Positions 34,898 through 45,531 of a stretch of DNA of 64,000 nucleotides are shown one piece after another. Both the position numbers and the translations under genes were made by a program. The notes under the pieces are model-generated. The model was not told where the DNA came from. It did not search any database and was given only the letters and a program-made list of their open reading frames with translations. This DNA comes from an uncultured Clostridium sp. GTDB lineage: Bacteria > Bacillota > Clostridia > Oscillospirales > Acutalibacteraceae. The stretch lies in assembly GCA_958422185.1 (NCBI GenBank), contig CATZNW010000008.1, positions 10,835 to 74,834 of the forward strand, in the 5' to 3' direction. Each line of letters opens with the position of its first letter. The first letter of the stretch is position 1.

Positions 34898-35731
34898 GTG
34901 ATTGAATTTCGTGATGTTACCAAGGTGTACGGCAGCAACGGCACCAAGGCGCTCAACAATGTGAATATAAAGATCGAAGACGGAGAATTCGTCTTCGTGG
35001 TAGGCGCGTCAGGCGCAGGTAAAAGTACTTTTCTTAAACTTATTATGCATGAGGAGAAGCCTACTGACGGAGTCGTTATCGTGGGCGATTATCGCTCTGA
35101 TACTTTAAAGAAAAAACAGGTTCCGTATTACAGAAGAACCATGGGCATAGTCTTTCAGGATTTCAGACTCATTCCTAAAATGAGCGTTTATGATAACGTT
35201 GCATTTGCCATGCGCGTTATAGGCGCAAAGGAAAAGGAAATCAGAAAAAGAGTGCCGTATATTCTTCAGCTTGTAGGGCTTTCGCACAAAGCGCGCTCAA
35301 TGCCCAACGAGCTTTCCGGCGGCGAACAGCAAAGGGTCTCGCTTGCAAGGGCGCTTGTCAATAATCCCAAGCTGATTATTGCGGACGAGCCCACCGGTAA
35401 CGTGGATCCCGAAATGAGCCATGAAATTGTTGAAATGCTTACCAAGATCAACAATAACGGCACCACCGTGATTATGGTTACGCACGAGCATACGCTGGTA
35501 AAGGCGTTTCCGCGCCGCGTTATCGTTATAAAAAACGGGGAGGTTGTTTCCGATACGCCTGATCCGACTCATGCACAGTTTGAATCAGCGCAGCCGGAAA
35601 AATCTACCGATATGTATTTCTTTAATGAAGACGTTAAACTCGGCAGCGAGATAGAAGATATTTTCGAAACGATAGACGACGGTTCCGACTCCGCCGAAAA
35701 TGATGATGCGAAAGACGGAGGTGAGGACTGA
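34898..35731 (+). CDS. ftsE: Cell division ATP-binding protein FtsE
   Basis: ATPase of the FtsEX complex, which turns on peptidoglycan hydrolases across the membrane during division. Walker A GASGAGKST, Q-loop MGIVFQDFRLI, signature LSGGEQQRVSLARAL, Walker B LIIADEPTGNVD and the H-loop MVTHEH are all intact. The 277-residue protein is about 50 residues longer than typical FtsE, with an acidic tail rich in Asp and Glu. Start GTG 34898 with AGAGGG upstream. It overlaps ftsX by one base. Confidence 0.96.
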   Translation: MIEFRDVTKVYGSNGTKALNNVNIKIEDGEFVFVVGASGAGKSTFLKLIMHEEKPTDGVVIVGDYRSDTLKKKQVPYYRRTMGIVFQDFRLIPKMSVYDNVAFAMRVIGAKEKEIRKRVPYILQLVGLSHKARSMPNELSGGEQQRVSLARALVNNPKLIIADEPTGNVDPEMSHEIVEMLTKINNNGTTVIMVTHEHTLVKAFPRRVIVIKNGEVVSDTPDPTHAQFESAQPEKSTDMYFFNEDVKLGSEIEDIFETIDDGSDSAENDDAKDGGED

Positions 35732-36651
35732 TGACGGGCTCAAGCTTTAGATATCTCTTTAAAGAGGGCTTCAGAAACACATGGTCAAACAGAATGATGA
35801 GTATCGCCTCGATCTGCGTGCTTATGAGTTGCCTGGTCCTTATAGGCTGCGCGTCCATGATCTTTCTTAACATTGAATCGCTTTTAGGCAGGATCGAAGA
35901 GGAAAACGTTGTAATGGTCTATCTTCAGGATGATACTGCGGACGCGGATATTACCGCTATGGAGACGCAGCTCCAAGGTATAGATAATGTTAAGGATGTG
36001 GAGTTCGTCCCGAAAGAGGACGCATGGGCTGACCAGCTTTCTACTATGGATGATGCGCAGGCACAGTTCTTTACGGAAATAAGTTCTGATATTCCTCTGC
36101 CCGACGCGTATAAGGTAACGGTAGATGATTTAACGTATTTTGACCAGACGGTTCAGCAGATAGAGACATTGGATCATATTGACACGATCAGGGAAAACAA
36201 AGACCTTGCCGAAAAGCTGGTTACGATCCGTCACGGTGTAGAGGTCATTTCCATAGTAATCGTTGCAGTCCTTCTTGCAATAAGCGTGTTTATTATTTCC
36301 AATACGATCAAGCTTACCGTTTATTCCAGAAGGCTTGAGATAAGTATCATGAAATCCGTCGGCGCTACCAACAGCTTTGTGCGTCTGCCGTTTGTGGTAG
36401 AAGGCATGATACTCGGAATAATTTCCGGCGTCGTGTCGCTCGGTCTTGTATGGGCGTTTTACGAATTCGCCATTCATCAGTTCAGCGATCTTTTGTCCTC
36501 GCTTCAGCTTGATGCGCTGAATTTTGCGGATTTCGCTCTTCCGATGCTCGGCATATTTATTGCAATAGGTATTGTGACCGGTGTCGGCGGCGCGTTGATC
36601 TCGATGGGCAGATATCTAAACAGGGAAGGCAGTGAGATAAGTGCAATCTAA
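35731..36651 (+). CDS. ftsX: Cell division permease-like protein FtsX
   Basis: Membrane partner of FtsE that passes conformational change to extracellular hydrolases. The 306-residue protein has TM1 (SIASICVLMSCLVLIGCASM), an extracellular domain (about 50-165), and TM2-TM4 including VISIVIVAVLLAISVFIISN and the conserved RRLEISIMKSVGATNSFVRLPF. ATG overlaps the ftsE stop. The next gene, an M23 hydrolase with a coiled coil, overlaps its end by 11 bp and is the likely activated partner. Confidence 0.95.
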   Translation: MTGSSFRYLFKEGFRNTWSNRMMSIASICVLMSCLVLIGCASMIFLNIESLLGRIEEENVVMVYLQDDTADADITAMETQLQGIDNVKDVEFVPKEDAWADQLSTMDDAQAQFFTEISSDIPLPDAYKVTVDDLTYFDQTVQQIETLDHIDTIRENKDLAEKLVTIRHGVEVISIVIVAVLLAISVFIISNTIKLTVYSRRLEISIMKSVGATNSFVRLPFVVEGMILGIISGVVSLGLVWAFYEFAIHQFSDLLSSLQLDALNFADFALPMLGIFIAIGIVTGVGGALISMGRYLNREGSEISAI

Positions 36652-37870
36652 AACGAAAGGTAAAGGAATTGTTAGGATCGTTTGCCTTGTATTTAGCGTT
36701 ATGCTTGTATTTTCTGCGGCGTTTTCCGCACAGGCAAAATCAAGCTCTGAGCTGAACAAGGAAAAAGATAAAATAGAAGCCGAAATCGCTGATTCAAAAA
36801 AAGAGATACAGGCTCTTAAGTCCGAAAAAGCAGACAAAGAAAAATATGCTTCTGCGCTCATGCAGCAGGTAAAACTTCTTCAGGACAAGCTTGACAATCT
36901 TGAGGACAGCAGGGACGCGCTTCAGGATGAGATAGACGCCGTCCAGGCCAGGATAGACGAGACCCAGGCCGAGATAGAAAAAGCCGAGGTCCAGATCGAG
37001 GCCAAGGAAAAAGAATTTGACGGCGTTTATGAGGAATACTGCCAAAGGCTTCGCGCTATGTATATCTCCGGCAACGTTTCTATGATTGAAGTGCTGCTTG
37101 AAAGCGGTGATATCAGTTCTATCCTGACGCGCGCAGAGATGGTTAAATCCGTTTCGGAGCAGGACAGCGCCACTCTTGATGAGCTTATGACCAAAATGGA
37201 GGAGATCAATAAGGAGCGCGAGAAGCTTGCCCAGGATAAGATCCAGCTCGGTGAGGATAAGGAAAGCCTCAGTAACCGAAAACAGCAGCTTCAGGAATCT
37301 ATAGATGATTACAATGCTTCCAAAAAAGAGCTTGACGCTCAGGTAGAGGAATGTAACGCCGCTATCAGAAGCATTGAAAATACACAGGCTGAAATCCAGG
37401 AAACGATTGATGATAATTCAGCGGAATTGGCGGCGATCAATGCTGCCCTGAGCGCGTCAAGCAACAGGCCCGGCAGCGATAATTACACACCCGGTACGGG
37501 TCAGCTTGCTTATCCTACCAGTTACAGGCAGATATCCGCCGGCTATCCTAATTACAGTAACGGTTCTTACCACGGCGGCGTAGACTGGCCGTGTCCAACC
37601 GGTACGGCTGTTCATGCGGCAGATTCGGGTGTAGTCGTAATTGCAAAAAGACTTACATATAGCTACGGTCAATATATACTTATTGACCATGGAAACGGTC
37701 TTTCCACTCTTTACGCGCACAACTCTTCTCTGGTTGTAAGTCAGGGACAGTCTGTATCCAAAGGCCAGATCATTGCATATTCGGGCGAGACAGGTAATGC
37801 AACGGGTCCTCATGTGCACTTTGAAGTAAGAAAGAACGGCACAAGGGTTAATCCCATGAGTTATCTATAA
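36641..37870 (+). CDS. Coiled-coil M23 peptidoglycan hydrolase, FtsEX partner (copy 1)
   Basis: Secreted murein hydrolase. The 409-residue protein has a signal peptide (IVRIVCLVFSVMLVFSAAFSAQA), a long coiled coil (about 30-265) with the block RAMYISGNVSMIEVLLESGD, and a C-terminal LytM/M23 domain. The zinc ligands are intact (HGGVD and HVHFE), so unlike E. coli EnvC it should be catalytic. GTG 36641 lies inside ftsX, so translation is coupled to FtsEX, strongly suggesting it is the hydrolase that FtsEX controls. It is the first of three paralogues in a row. Confidence 0.93.
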   Translation: MQSKTKGKGIVRIVCLVFSVMLVFSAAFSAQAKSSSELNKEKDKIEAEIADSKKEIQALKSEKADKEKYASALMQQVKLLQDKLDNLEDSRDALQDEIDAVQARIDETQAEIEKAEVQIEAKEKEFDGVYEEYCQRLRAMYISGNVSMIEVLLESGDISSILTRAEMVKSVSEQDSATLDELMTKMEEINKEREKLAQDKIQLGEDKESLSNRKQQLQESIDDYNASKKELDAQVEECNAAIRSIENTQAEIQETIDDNSAELAAINAALSASSNRPGSDNYTPGTGQLAYPTSYRQISAGYPNYSNGSYHGGVDWPCPTGTAVHAADSGVVVIAKRLTYSYGQYILIDHGNGLSTLYAHNSSLVVSQGQSVSKGQIIAYSGETGNATGPHVHFEVRKNGTRVNPMSYL

Positions 37871-37917
37871 TTTTTAATTACAAAAATTTAATACATATAA
37901 AAAGATTGTAAATAATA

Positions 37918-37946
37918 TTTACAGCTGCTTTAATTTATTATATAAT
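37918..37946 (+). promoter_or_regulatory. Promoter immediately before M23 copy 2
   Basis: TTTACA (37918-37923), 17 bp, perfect TATAAT (37941-37946). The expected transcription start is near 37953, almost at the start codon, so the mRNA would have little or no 5' leader. Confidence 0.7.
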
Positions 37947-37960
37947 GGGAAGTGGAGTCA

Positions 37961-39361
37961 ATGAAACGGTTAGGTTTGCTCAAAAGAAGTATAAGCGTTT
38001 TATTGGCTTCACTGTTTGTTTTTTTATCAGCACTTTATCCGGCTGAGCGCAGTGCTGTTATTTCCGCGGCAGAACTTACTCCGCAGCAGGAAAAGGCACA
38101 GCTTGAACAGCGCATAAAAGAGGCAGAGAATAAACTGCGCGATCTTGAGGCACAGTCGGCAAGCACGCAGGAATACTTTGATACGCTGACGGATAAGATC
38201 ACTTATCTTGACAGGCAGTATGAGCTGGTCAGCAACGAGGTTTCACAAGATAAAAAACAGGTAGAGATCCTAAAAGATACCTATGCAAACAATGAAAAAG
38301 AGATCGCCTCTATAGGCTGCGAAATTGAGCAGCTTCAAAAAGACTGCGCCGCCGCTGAGGAAGAGTTCAGAGGAACATATCACGATTTTTCCAAGCGTAT
38401 GCGCGCAATGTACATCAGCGGCGAAACAAATATGCTCGTATTCCTCTTGACGAGCAATGATATTTCTCAGCTCTTAACAAGGCTGGAAATGGTGAAGCGT
38501 ATCTCCCAGATGGACGGCGAATTGCTTGAATCTATTAATACGGAAATTGATGAGATCAATACCTCGCGCGATGAGATAACCAAAAAGAGAGCAGAGCTGC
38601 AGGTTACGCAGGTAACGCTGCAAAACACAAAGACTTCGCTTGAAGCCGCTATTCCCGAGCTTGAGCAAAAACAGCTGGATCTTGAAAACAAGAAAGCGCA
38701 GCTTGACGTGGAGCGATCGGAGGCAAATTCTCTTTTAAAACAGTTAAGCGACGAAACAGGTAATTATACCGAATATCTTGAAGACAATAAAGCGGCAATG
38801 GCTGAGGTGGACGCTGCCATTGAAGCCGCCGAGGATAAATATCTGGAGCCGCCCTCCACAACGGCACCGCCGTCCGGCAGTTCCGGTAACGGTTCGTCAG
38901 GCGGGGAATCGGAAACAACGCCCGGCGGATCGTCCGGTCAGTATATCAGTCTTACCTACCCGGTTCCTTCCCAGACCACGATCACCTGCGCTTACGGCGA
39001 GTATTCGGGTCACAGCGGTGCTGATTTCAGCTGCCCGTCTGGTTCCAGGGTGGTTGCGGCAGAATCCGGCACCGTGATCATCTCTGCCGATCTGAAAAAT
39101 GCGGACGGAACTTACAGAAGCTACGGCAGGTATATTGTGATCAGGCATGATAAAAAGACGCCTTCCGGAGATAATGTCTATACGCTTTATGCGCATAATT
39201 CAGAAAGGCTCGTTTCAGAAGGACAGCATGTTGAAAAAGGGCAGCAGATCGCAAGATCCGGTTCAACAGGTAATTCAACCGGTCCGCACTGCCATTTTGA
39301 AGTGCGCACTCCGAGCTCAAGCTATTCTTCTTGCAAAAATCCTGCTCTTTACCTTCCGTAA
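37961..39361 (+). CDS. Coiled-coil M23 peptidoglycan hydrolase (copy 2)
   Basis: Paralogue of the preceding gene: signal peptide (ISVLLASLFVFLSALYPA), coiled coil with RAMYISGETNMLVFLLTSND, then a Ser/Gly/Thr/Pro-rich linker and an M23 domain with intact ligands (HSGAD and HCHFE). The linker of about 45 residues is absent from copy 1. Two starts are possible, GTG 37952 and ATG 37961. I chose the ATG, with GGAG just upstream. A good promoter ends 14 nt before, so it can be expressed apart from ftsEX. It should be secreted and cleave peptidoglycan peptides. Confidence 0.92.
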   Translation: MKRLGLLKRSISVLLASLFVFLSALYPAERSAVISAAELTPQQEKAQLEQRIKEAENKLRDLEAQSASTQEYFDTLTDKITYLDRQYELVSNEVSQDKKQVEILKDTYANNEKEIASIGCEIEQLQKDCAAAEEEFRGTYHDFSKRMRAMYISGETNMLVFLLTSNDISQLLTRLEMVKRISQMDGELLESINTEIDEINTSRDEITKKRAELQVTQVTLQNTKTSLEAAIPELEQKQLDLENKKAQLDVERSEANSLLKQLSDETGNYTEYLEDNKAAMAEVDAAIEAAEDKYLEPPSTTAPPSGSSGNGSSGGESETTPGGSSGQYISLTYPVPSQTTITCAYGEYSGHSGADFSCPSGSRVVAAESGTVIISADLKNADGTYRSYGRYIVIRHDKKTPSGDNVYTLYAHNSERLVSEGQHVEKGQQIARSGSTGNSTGPHCHFEVRTPSSSYSSCKNPALYLP

Positions 39362-39406
39362 AGGCATAATCAGGGGTAAAAATTTATTTAAAGGTTGCTG
39401 AATTTA

Positions 39407-40846
39407 ATGAAGCACAGATCAACACTGAAAATTTTATCTGCCGTTCTGGCGGCTGTTATGGCGCTGACGCCTTTTTCTGCAAGTGTTATGCCGGCGGCGG
39501 CATCCGATACCGCCGCGTCAGAGAAAGAGAGCACGACCGCCGCTCAGATGACTGAGGAGGAAAAGCGCGAAGAGGCAAGAAAAAAGCTGGAGGCGCAGAA
39601 GGCCGTTCTGGAAGCTGATTTAAAAGCCGCCGAGCAGAAAATTGCCGCGCTCGCGCAGGATTCCGAAAATACGGAAGATTATATCAATGCGCTTGATGAA
39701 AAAATAGGTATCCTGAATCAGCAGCTGACCGTTCTTGATGAACAGGTGCTGGATTATGAGGAGGATATCAAAGTTCTCCAGACAAGTATAGAGGAAAATC
39801 AAAAGCAGGTAGATACGCTTCAGGCAGAGGTGGATAAGGTTCAGTCCGAGCTTGATGCCCTTAATGAAAAATTCGAAGCAAAGTATGACGCTTATTGTCT
39901 TCGAATGCGGGCAATATACATATCAGGCAGTTATAACCTGCTTACAGCGCTGTTGACATGCAGTGATATTTCAAGCCTTCTTACCCGCTATGAAATGATA
40001 AAGGCAGTTTCAAAGAGCGACGCTCAGCTGCTTCAGGAGATTCAGGAACAAACGGAGCAGATCCTTGCGCACGAATCTGATTTAAATGATAAGAAGACCG
40101 CTTTGAATGAAATGAATATGACGCTGCTTGCGCAGCAGAACGAGCTTAAATATAAGCAGGATTCGCTTACCCAAACACAGGAGGATATAGCGGCAAAAAA
40201 GATAACGCTTGCTCAAGACAAGGCAGAAAGCGATCAGCTCTTTGCCATGCTCACTGCGCAGACGGGAATGTATACGGAATACAGGAACGAGGATAAGGCC
40301 CTCACCGAGGCGGCTGAGCAGCAGATAGAAGATCTTATGAACGGAGTTATATCGCCTGAGGAAGTTTCTGATTTCACAACCTCAAACAGAGATGAAAACC
40401 CCACAGTGGTCTATAATGATACGGATGTTTACAGCAGATCGGACGGCGTTTATAATATGACTTATCCCGTGCCGGGGCATTATACGGTCTCAGCCGGTTT
40501 CCCGAATTACAGCAACGGTTCGTACCACGGCGGCATAGATTTTCCTTGCCCAACGGGCACAAAGGTTGTTGCCGCCCAAAAGGGCGTTGTTGCCGGTGTT
40601 AAACGCCTTGATTACAGTTATGGTTATTATATTCTTATTTATCACGGCACGGATTCAAACGGAGATAAAGTGTTTACCCTTTATGCGCACAATTCGGAGA
40701 TCCTGGTATCTCCGGGCGATTCGGTCTATAAAGGGCAGCAGATCGCAAAATCCGGTTCCACGGGCAATTCAACCGGCCCGCACTGTCATTTTGAGATCAG
40801 AGCCGGCGGAACAAGAATCAATCCCAAAAACTATTTAAGCAAATAA
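39407..40846 (+). CDS. Coiled-coil M23 peptidoglycan hydrolase (copy 3)
   Basis: Third tandem paralogue of about 479 residues. It has a signal peptide (TLKILSAVLAAVMALTPFSA), a Glu/Ala/Lys-rich coiled coil (about 45-305) with RAIYISGSYNLLTALLTCSD, and an M23 domain with HGGID and HCHFE intact. The shared block in all three copies shows descent from one gene by tandem duplication. ATG 39407 is chosen, with AAAGG 12 nt upstream. A TTG at 39395 is also in frame. It starts 45 bp after copy 2 and has no clear promoter of its own. The queH gene follows after 3 bp, so read-through is likely. Confidence 0.92.
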   Translation: MKHRSTLKILSAVLAAVMALTPFSASVMPAAASDTAASEKESTTAAQMTEEEKREEARKKLEAQKAVLEADLKAAEQKIAALAQDSENTEDYINALDEKIGILNQQLTVLDEQVLDYEEDIKVLQTSIEENQKQVDTLQAEVDKVQSELDALNEKFEAKYDAYCLRMRAIYISGSYNLLTALLTCSDISSLLTRYEMIKAVSKSDAQLLQEIQEQTEQILAHESDLNDKKTALNEMNMTLLAQQNELKYKQDSLTQTQEDIAAKKITLAQDKAESDQLFAMLTAQTGMYTEYRNEDKALTEAAEQQIEDLMNGVISPEEVSDFTTSNRDENPTVVYNDTDVYSRSDGVYNMTYPVPGHYTVSAGFPNYSNGSYHGGIDFPCPTGTKVVAAQKGVVAGVKRLDYSYGYYILIYHGTDSNGDKVFTLYAHNSEILVSPGDSVYKGQQIAKSGSTGNSTGPHCHFEIRAGGTRINPKNYLSK

Positions 40847-40849
40847 ACT

Positions 40850-41488
40850 ATGAATAAGATAAATTACAGCAAAAAAACAGAATCAATAATAGATGAATTG
40901 AAGAGAGAGCATATTATGCCCTCTCTTTTAATTCACGCGTGCTGCGCGCCGTGCTCCAGCGCATGTCTGGAGTATCTTGATCAATATTTTAATATAACGG
41001 TCTTTTATTATAACCCTAATATTTCACCAAAGTCGGAATTTGATAAAAGACTGGCAGAGGAGAAACGTTTGCTGCTCAGTATGCCTTTTGAAAAGGGTGT
41101 TGGCATTATTGAAGGGCACTATGATTACACGGAATTTCTTACAATTTCAAAAGGACTTGAGGATTGCCCGGAGGGCGGCGAAAGGTGCTTTAAATGCTAT
41201 CGTCTGCGCCTTGAGGAGACCGCCCGCCTTGCAAAGGAGAAGGGGTTTGACTATTTTTGCACCACCCTTACGATAAGTCCGCTGAAAAATGCGCAGAAAA
41301 TAAACCAGATAGGTTACGAGACCGCTGAAAAATACGGAGTAAAATGGCTGCCGTCGGATTTTAAGAAAAAAGAGGGCTACAAACGCTCCATAGAGCTTTC
41401 GCGGCAGTATGATCTTTACCGCCAGAATTTCTGCGGCTGCGCTTTTTCAAAAGGAGCCTCAGAAAAAAAGGAGGAAAATCATGAATGA
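40850..41488 (+). CDS. queH: Epoxyqueuosine reductase QueH
   Basis: Final enzyme of queuosine synthesis, reducing epoxyqueuosine in tRNA. It is the non-orthologous alternative to QueG. The 212-residue protein has the cysteine motifs HACCAPCSSACLEYL, GERCFKCYRLRLEETA and FCGCAF that hold its Fe-S cluster and metal, plus YYNPNISPKSEFDKRL. It starts 3 bp after the M23 gene and overlaps rarA by 8 bp. No other queuosine genes are in the window, so it may rely on scavenged or distantly encoded precursors. Confidence 0.92.
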   Translation: MNKINYSKKTESIIDELKREHIMPSLLIHACCAPCSSACLEYLDQYFNITVFYYNPNISPKSEFDKRLAEEKRLLLSMPFEKGVGIIEGHYDYTEFLTISKGLEDCPEGGERCFKCYRLRLEETARLAKEKGFDYFCTTLTISPLKNAQKINQIGYETAEKYGVKWLPSDFKKKEGYKRSIELSRQYDLYRQNFCGCAFSKGASEKKEENHE

Positions 41489-42749
41489 TCCCCTCGCTGC
41501 AAGAATAAGACCCTGCGAGCTGTCAGAAGTTGTGGGCCAGCGTCATCTGCTTGCCCCCGGAATGCCGCTTTATAGTCTTATTGAAAGCGGAAATATTCCG
41601 AATCTTATATTTTACGGCCCGTCGGGCACCGGAAAGACCACAGTCGCTTCCATTATTGCAAAGAAAACAAACAGGGCGCTTCGCCGTTTAAACGGCACGA
41701 ACGCTTCAACAAAAGATATAAAAGAGATCGTTTCCGAGCTTGATACCTTTGAAACGGTAAACGGCGTTTTGCTTTATCTGGATGAAATCCAGTATTTCAA
41801 TAAGCGCCAGCAGCAAAGTCTGCTGGAATACATAGAAAACGGAAAGATCACTCTGATCGCCTCAACAACCGAGAATCCTTATTTCTATATTTATCCTGCG
41901 GTACTCTCGCGTTCCACCGTGTTTGAGTTTAAAAGCGTTGAATGGCAGGATGTTGTTCCGGCGGTGGAACGGGGTTTTAGGATATTGGCAGAGGAAAACG
42001 GCGTAAAAGTAACGGCGGATAACGATGCGTTAGAGAAGATCGCCCGCGGCTGCGGGGGCGATGTTCGCAAAGCACTGAATTCTGCTGAAAACTGTTTTTT
42101 TGTTACGCCGTCCGTAAAAGGAGAAAAGCATATAACGCTCGATACCGCCGCCCAGCTCACGCAGTCCAGCGCCGTAAAATATGACCGGGAGGGCGACGAG
42201 CATTACGATATAATATCAGCTTATCAGAAAAGTATGCGCGGTTCCGATCCGGACGCGGCGCTTCACTATCTTGCAAGGCTGCTGGAGGCCGGAGATCTTC
42301 CTTCCGCCTGCCGCCGCCTTCTGGTTTGCGCATGCGAGGATGTAGGTCTTGCATATCCCCAGATCATCCCAATTGTTAAAGCGGCCGTTGACACGGCTAT
42401 GGCCGTGGGACTGCCGGAGGCGCGTATTCCGCTGTCCGATGCCGTCATTCTTGTTTCTGTTGCGCCTAAAAGCAATGCGGGCGAGGAGGCGATCAATGCC
42501 GCGATGGAGGATGTTGAAAAGGGAAGATACGGTCCTGTTCCGCGTAATCTTCAGAACAAGCATTATGACGGGGAAGACGCAGAAATTAAAGGGCAGTTTT
42601 ACGTTTATCCCCACAATTTTGAAAATCACTGGGTAAGGCAGCAGTATCTTCCGGATGAAATCAAAGACGCACGGTATTACAATCCGGGAAAAAACAAAAA
42701 CGAGCAGGCCTTCAAGGCCTATTGGGATAAGATAAAAAACGGCGGCTGA
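41481..42749 (+). CDS. rarA: Replication-associated recombination protein A (AAA ATPase)
   Basis: AAA+ ATPase acting at stalled replication forks (RarA/MgsA, related to WRNIP1). The 422-residue protein has [20 protein letters not shown], Walker [14 protein letters not shown], Walker [12 protein letters not shown] (the usual EI-HRF segment is EIQYFNK here), sensor 1 LIASTTENP, and the C-terminal tetramerisation domain ending [17 protein letters not shown] 41481 has AAGGAGG upstream, inside the end of queH. The frame is open further back, but within queH. Confidence 0.95.
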   Translation: MNDPLAARIRPCELSEVVGQRHLLAPGMPLYSLIESGNIPNLIFYGPSGTGKTTVASIIAKKTNRALRRLNGTNASTKDIKEIVSELDTFETVNGVLLYLDEIQYFNKRQQQSLLEYIENGKITLIASTTENPYFYIYPAVLSRSTVFEFKSVEWQDVVPAVERGFRILAEENGVKVTADNDALEKIARGCGGDVRKALNSAENCFFVTPSVKGEKHITLDTAAQLTQSSAVKYDREGDEHYDIISAYQKSMRGSDPDAALHYLARLLEAGDLPSACRRLLVCACEDVGLAYPQIIPIVKAAVDTAMAVGLPEARIPLSDAVILVSVAPKSNAGEEAINAAMEDVEKGRYGPVPRNLQNKHYDGEDAEIKGQFYVYPHNFENHWVRQQYLPDEIKDARYYNPGKNKNEQAFKAYWDKIKNGG

Positions 42750-42772
42750 CGCCGACTTAAAGAGGAGTACTT

Positions 42773-43408
42773 ATGACGAAAAAAGAAAGAGCGCTCAGGG
42801 CGGTCGAAATTTTAAAGGAGCTCTACCCTGACGCTATATGCTCGCTTAATTATGCAGATCCTTTTCAGCTTCTTGTTGCGGTGCGCCTTTCCGCCCAATG
42901 TACGGATGCAAGGGTAAATCTTGTAACGCCGGCACTGTTTGAACGTTATAAGACCATGCGTGATTTTGCAGAAGCGGATATTTCGGAAGTTGAAAAATAT
43001 ATTCATTCCTGTGGATTTTATAAAAGCAAGGCGCAGTCGATAGTAGGTATGGCGCAGAAGATCTTAAGCGATTTCGGCGGTGTCGTGCCGGATAATATCG
43101 AAGATCTGATCACGCTTCCGGGCGTTGGCAGGAAGACGGCCAACCTCATAGTGGGCGATGTTTACGGCAAGGAGGCTATTGTTGTTGATACGTATTGCAT
43201 CAGGATCACAAACCGTATAGGCCTTGTTGCTGAAAAGGATCCTAAAAAGATCGAATTTGCGCTAAAAAAAATAATCCCGCCTGCCGAAGGGTCGGATTTC
43301 TGCCACAGGATCGTGCTTTTCGGCCGCGATGTATGCACCGCAAGAAAGCCCAAATGCGATGCGTGCAGACTGAAAGAAATATGTAAACAGGCAGGAGTAA
43401 AAAAATGA
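42773..43408 (+). CDS. nth: Endonuclease III
   Basis: Base-excision repair DNA glycosylase/AP lyase removing oxidised pyrimidines. The helix-hairpin-helix LPGVGRKTANLIVGD contains catalytic K121, and D139 lies in VVDTYCIRITNRIG. The C-terminal [4Fe-4S] ligands CTARKPKCDACRLKEIC keep the C-x6-C-x2-C-x5-C spacing. One oddity is Tyr where most family members have His after VDT. Length is normal at 211 residues. AGAGGAG precedes ATG. It overlaps the next gene by 4 bp. Confidence 0.95.
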   Translation: MTKKERALRAVEILKELYPDAICSLNYADPFQLLVAVRLSAQCTDARVNLVTPALFERYKTMRDFAEADISEVEKYIHSCGFYKSKAQSIVGMAQKILSDFGGVVPDNIEDLITLPGVGRKTANLIVGDVYGKEAIVVDTYCIRITNRIGLVAEKDPKKIEFALKKIIPPAEGSDFCHRIVLFGRDVCTARKPKCDACRLKEICKQAGVKK

Positions 43409-43923
43409 AAGATCCGGTAATAAACGAAGAAAACATAATCCTGATAGGCATGCCGGGCGCCGGTAAATCAACCTGCGGTGTGCTTGCGGCCAAATTTCTT
43501 TTAAAGAATTTTTTTGATACCGATCTGCTGATCCAAAGTATGGAAAACAAACGTCTCCAGCAGATCATCAACGAAAAGGGTGTTGCCGGGTTTAAAAAAG
43601 CGGAGGAGGAAGCGATCCTTTCGCTTGACATAAAAGGCACCGTTATTGCTACCGGGGGCAGCGTAGTATACAGCCCAAAAGCAATGGCTCACCTCAAAGG
43701 CATGGGAAAGATCATATATATGCATCTGAGTTATGAAGAGATGAAAAAGCGCATAAAAAATCTTTCCACCCGGGGTATCGTGCTCCAAAACGGCGAAACG
43801 CTGCTGGATATGTATAATGAACGCCGGCCGCTGTATGAGAAGTATGCGGATCGCATTATAGACTGTGACGGCAGTTCGATAGACGATACGGTTCAGCATA
43901 TCGTTGCGGCATGTGAAAAATAA
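43405..43923 (+). CDS. Shikimate-kinase-like P-loop kinase
   Basis: This 172-residue protein has Walker A LIGMPGAGKST, the DTD segment (FFDTDLLIQ), ATGGSVV and NERRPLYEKYAD, as in shikimate kinases. But the usual substrate arginine in the GFRxxE block is lysine here (AGFKKAEEEA), and the lid reads RGIVLQNGETLLDMY rather than RPLL. No aro genes are nearby. It may be a shikimate kinase of a diverged clostridial type or a kinase for another small molecule. The start overlaps nth by 4 bp (ATGA). Confidence 0.8.
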   Translation: MKDPVINEENIILIGMPGAGKSTCGVLAAKFLLKNFFDTDLLIQSMENKRLQQIINEKGVAGFKKAEEEAILSLDIKGTVIATGGSVVYSPKAMAHLKGMGKIIYMHLSYEEMKKRIKNLSTRGIVLQNGETLLDMYNERRPLYEKYADRIIDCDGSSIDDTVQHIVAACEK

Positions 43924-43926
43924 TAC

Positions 43927-43956
43927 TTGATTACACGGCCTGTTTTATGATATTAT
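43927..43956 (+). promoter_or_regulatory. Promoter of guaB
   Basis: TTGATT (43927-43932), 18 bp, TATTAT (43951-43956), about 40 nt before guaB. No purine riboswitch-like structure fits in the short leader. Confidence 0.6.
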
Positions 43957-43994
43957 AGATTAAATATAATAACATTTTTGAGGAGGATGATTAA

Positions 43995-45473
<1,479 letters not shown>

Positions 45474-45481
45474 TTTTTAAG

Positions 45482-45514
45482 GGGCGTTAAACGGATTCGT
45501 TTAATGCCCTTTTC
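45482..45514 (+). terminator. Strong intrinsic terminator after guaB
   Basis: GGGCGTTAAACG and CGTTTAATGCCC form a 12-bp stem with a 4-nt loop, followed by TTTTC, only 17 nt before the next start codon. Confidence 0.9.
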
Positions 45515-45531
45515 TGATAAGAGGTTTTTTG

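Noticed and set aside
43924..43994. Purine riboswitch before guaB
   Set aside because: The leader after the predicted promoter is only about 40 nt, too short for the aptamer, and no purine-aptamer core was seen.
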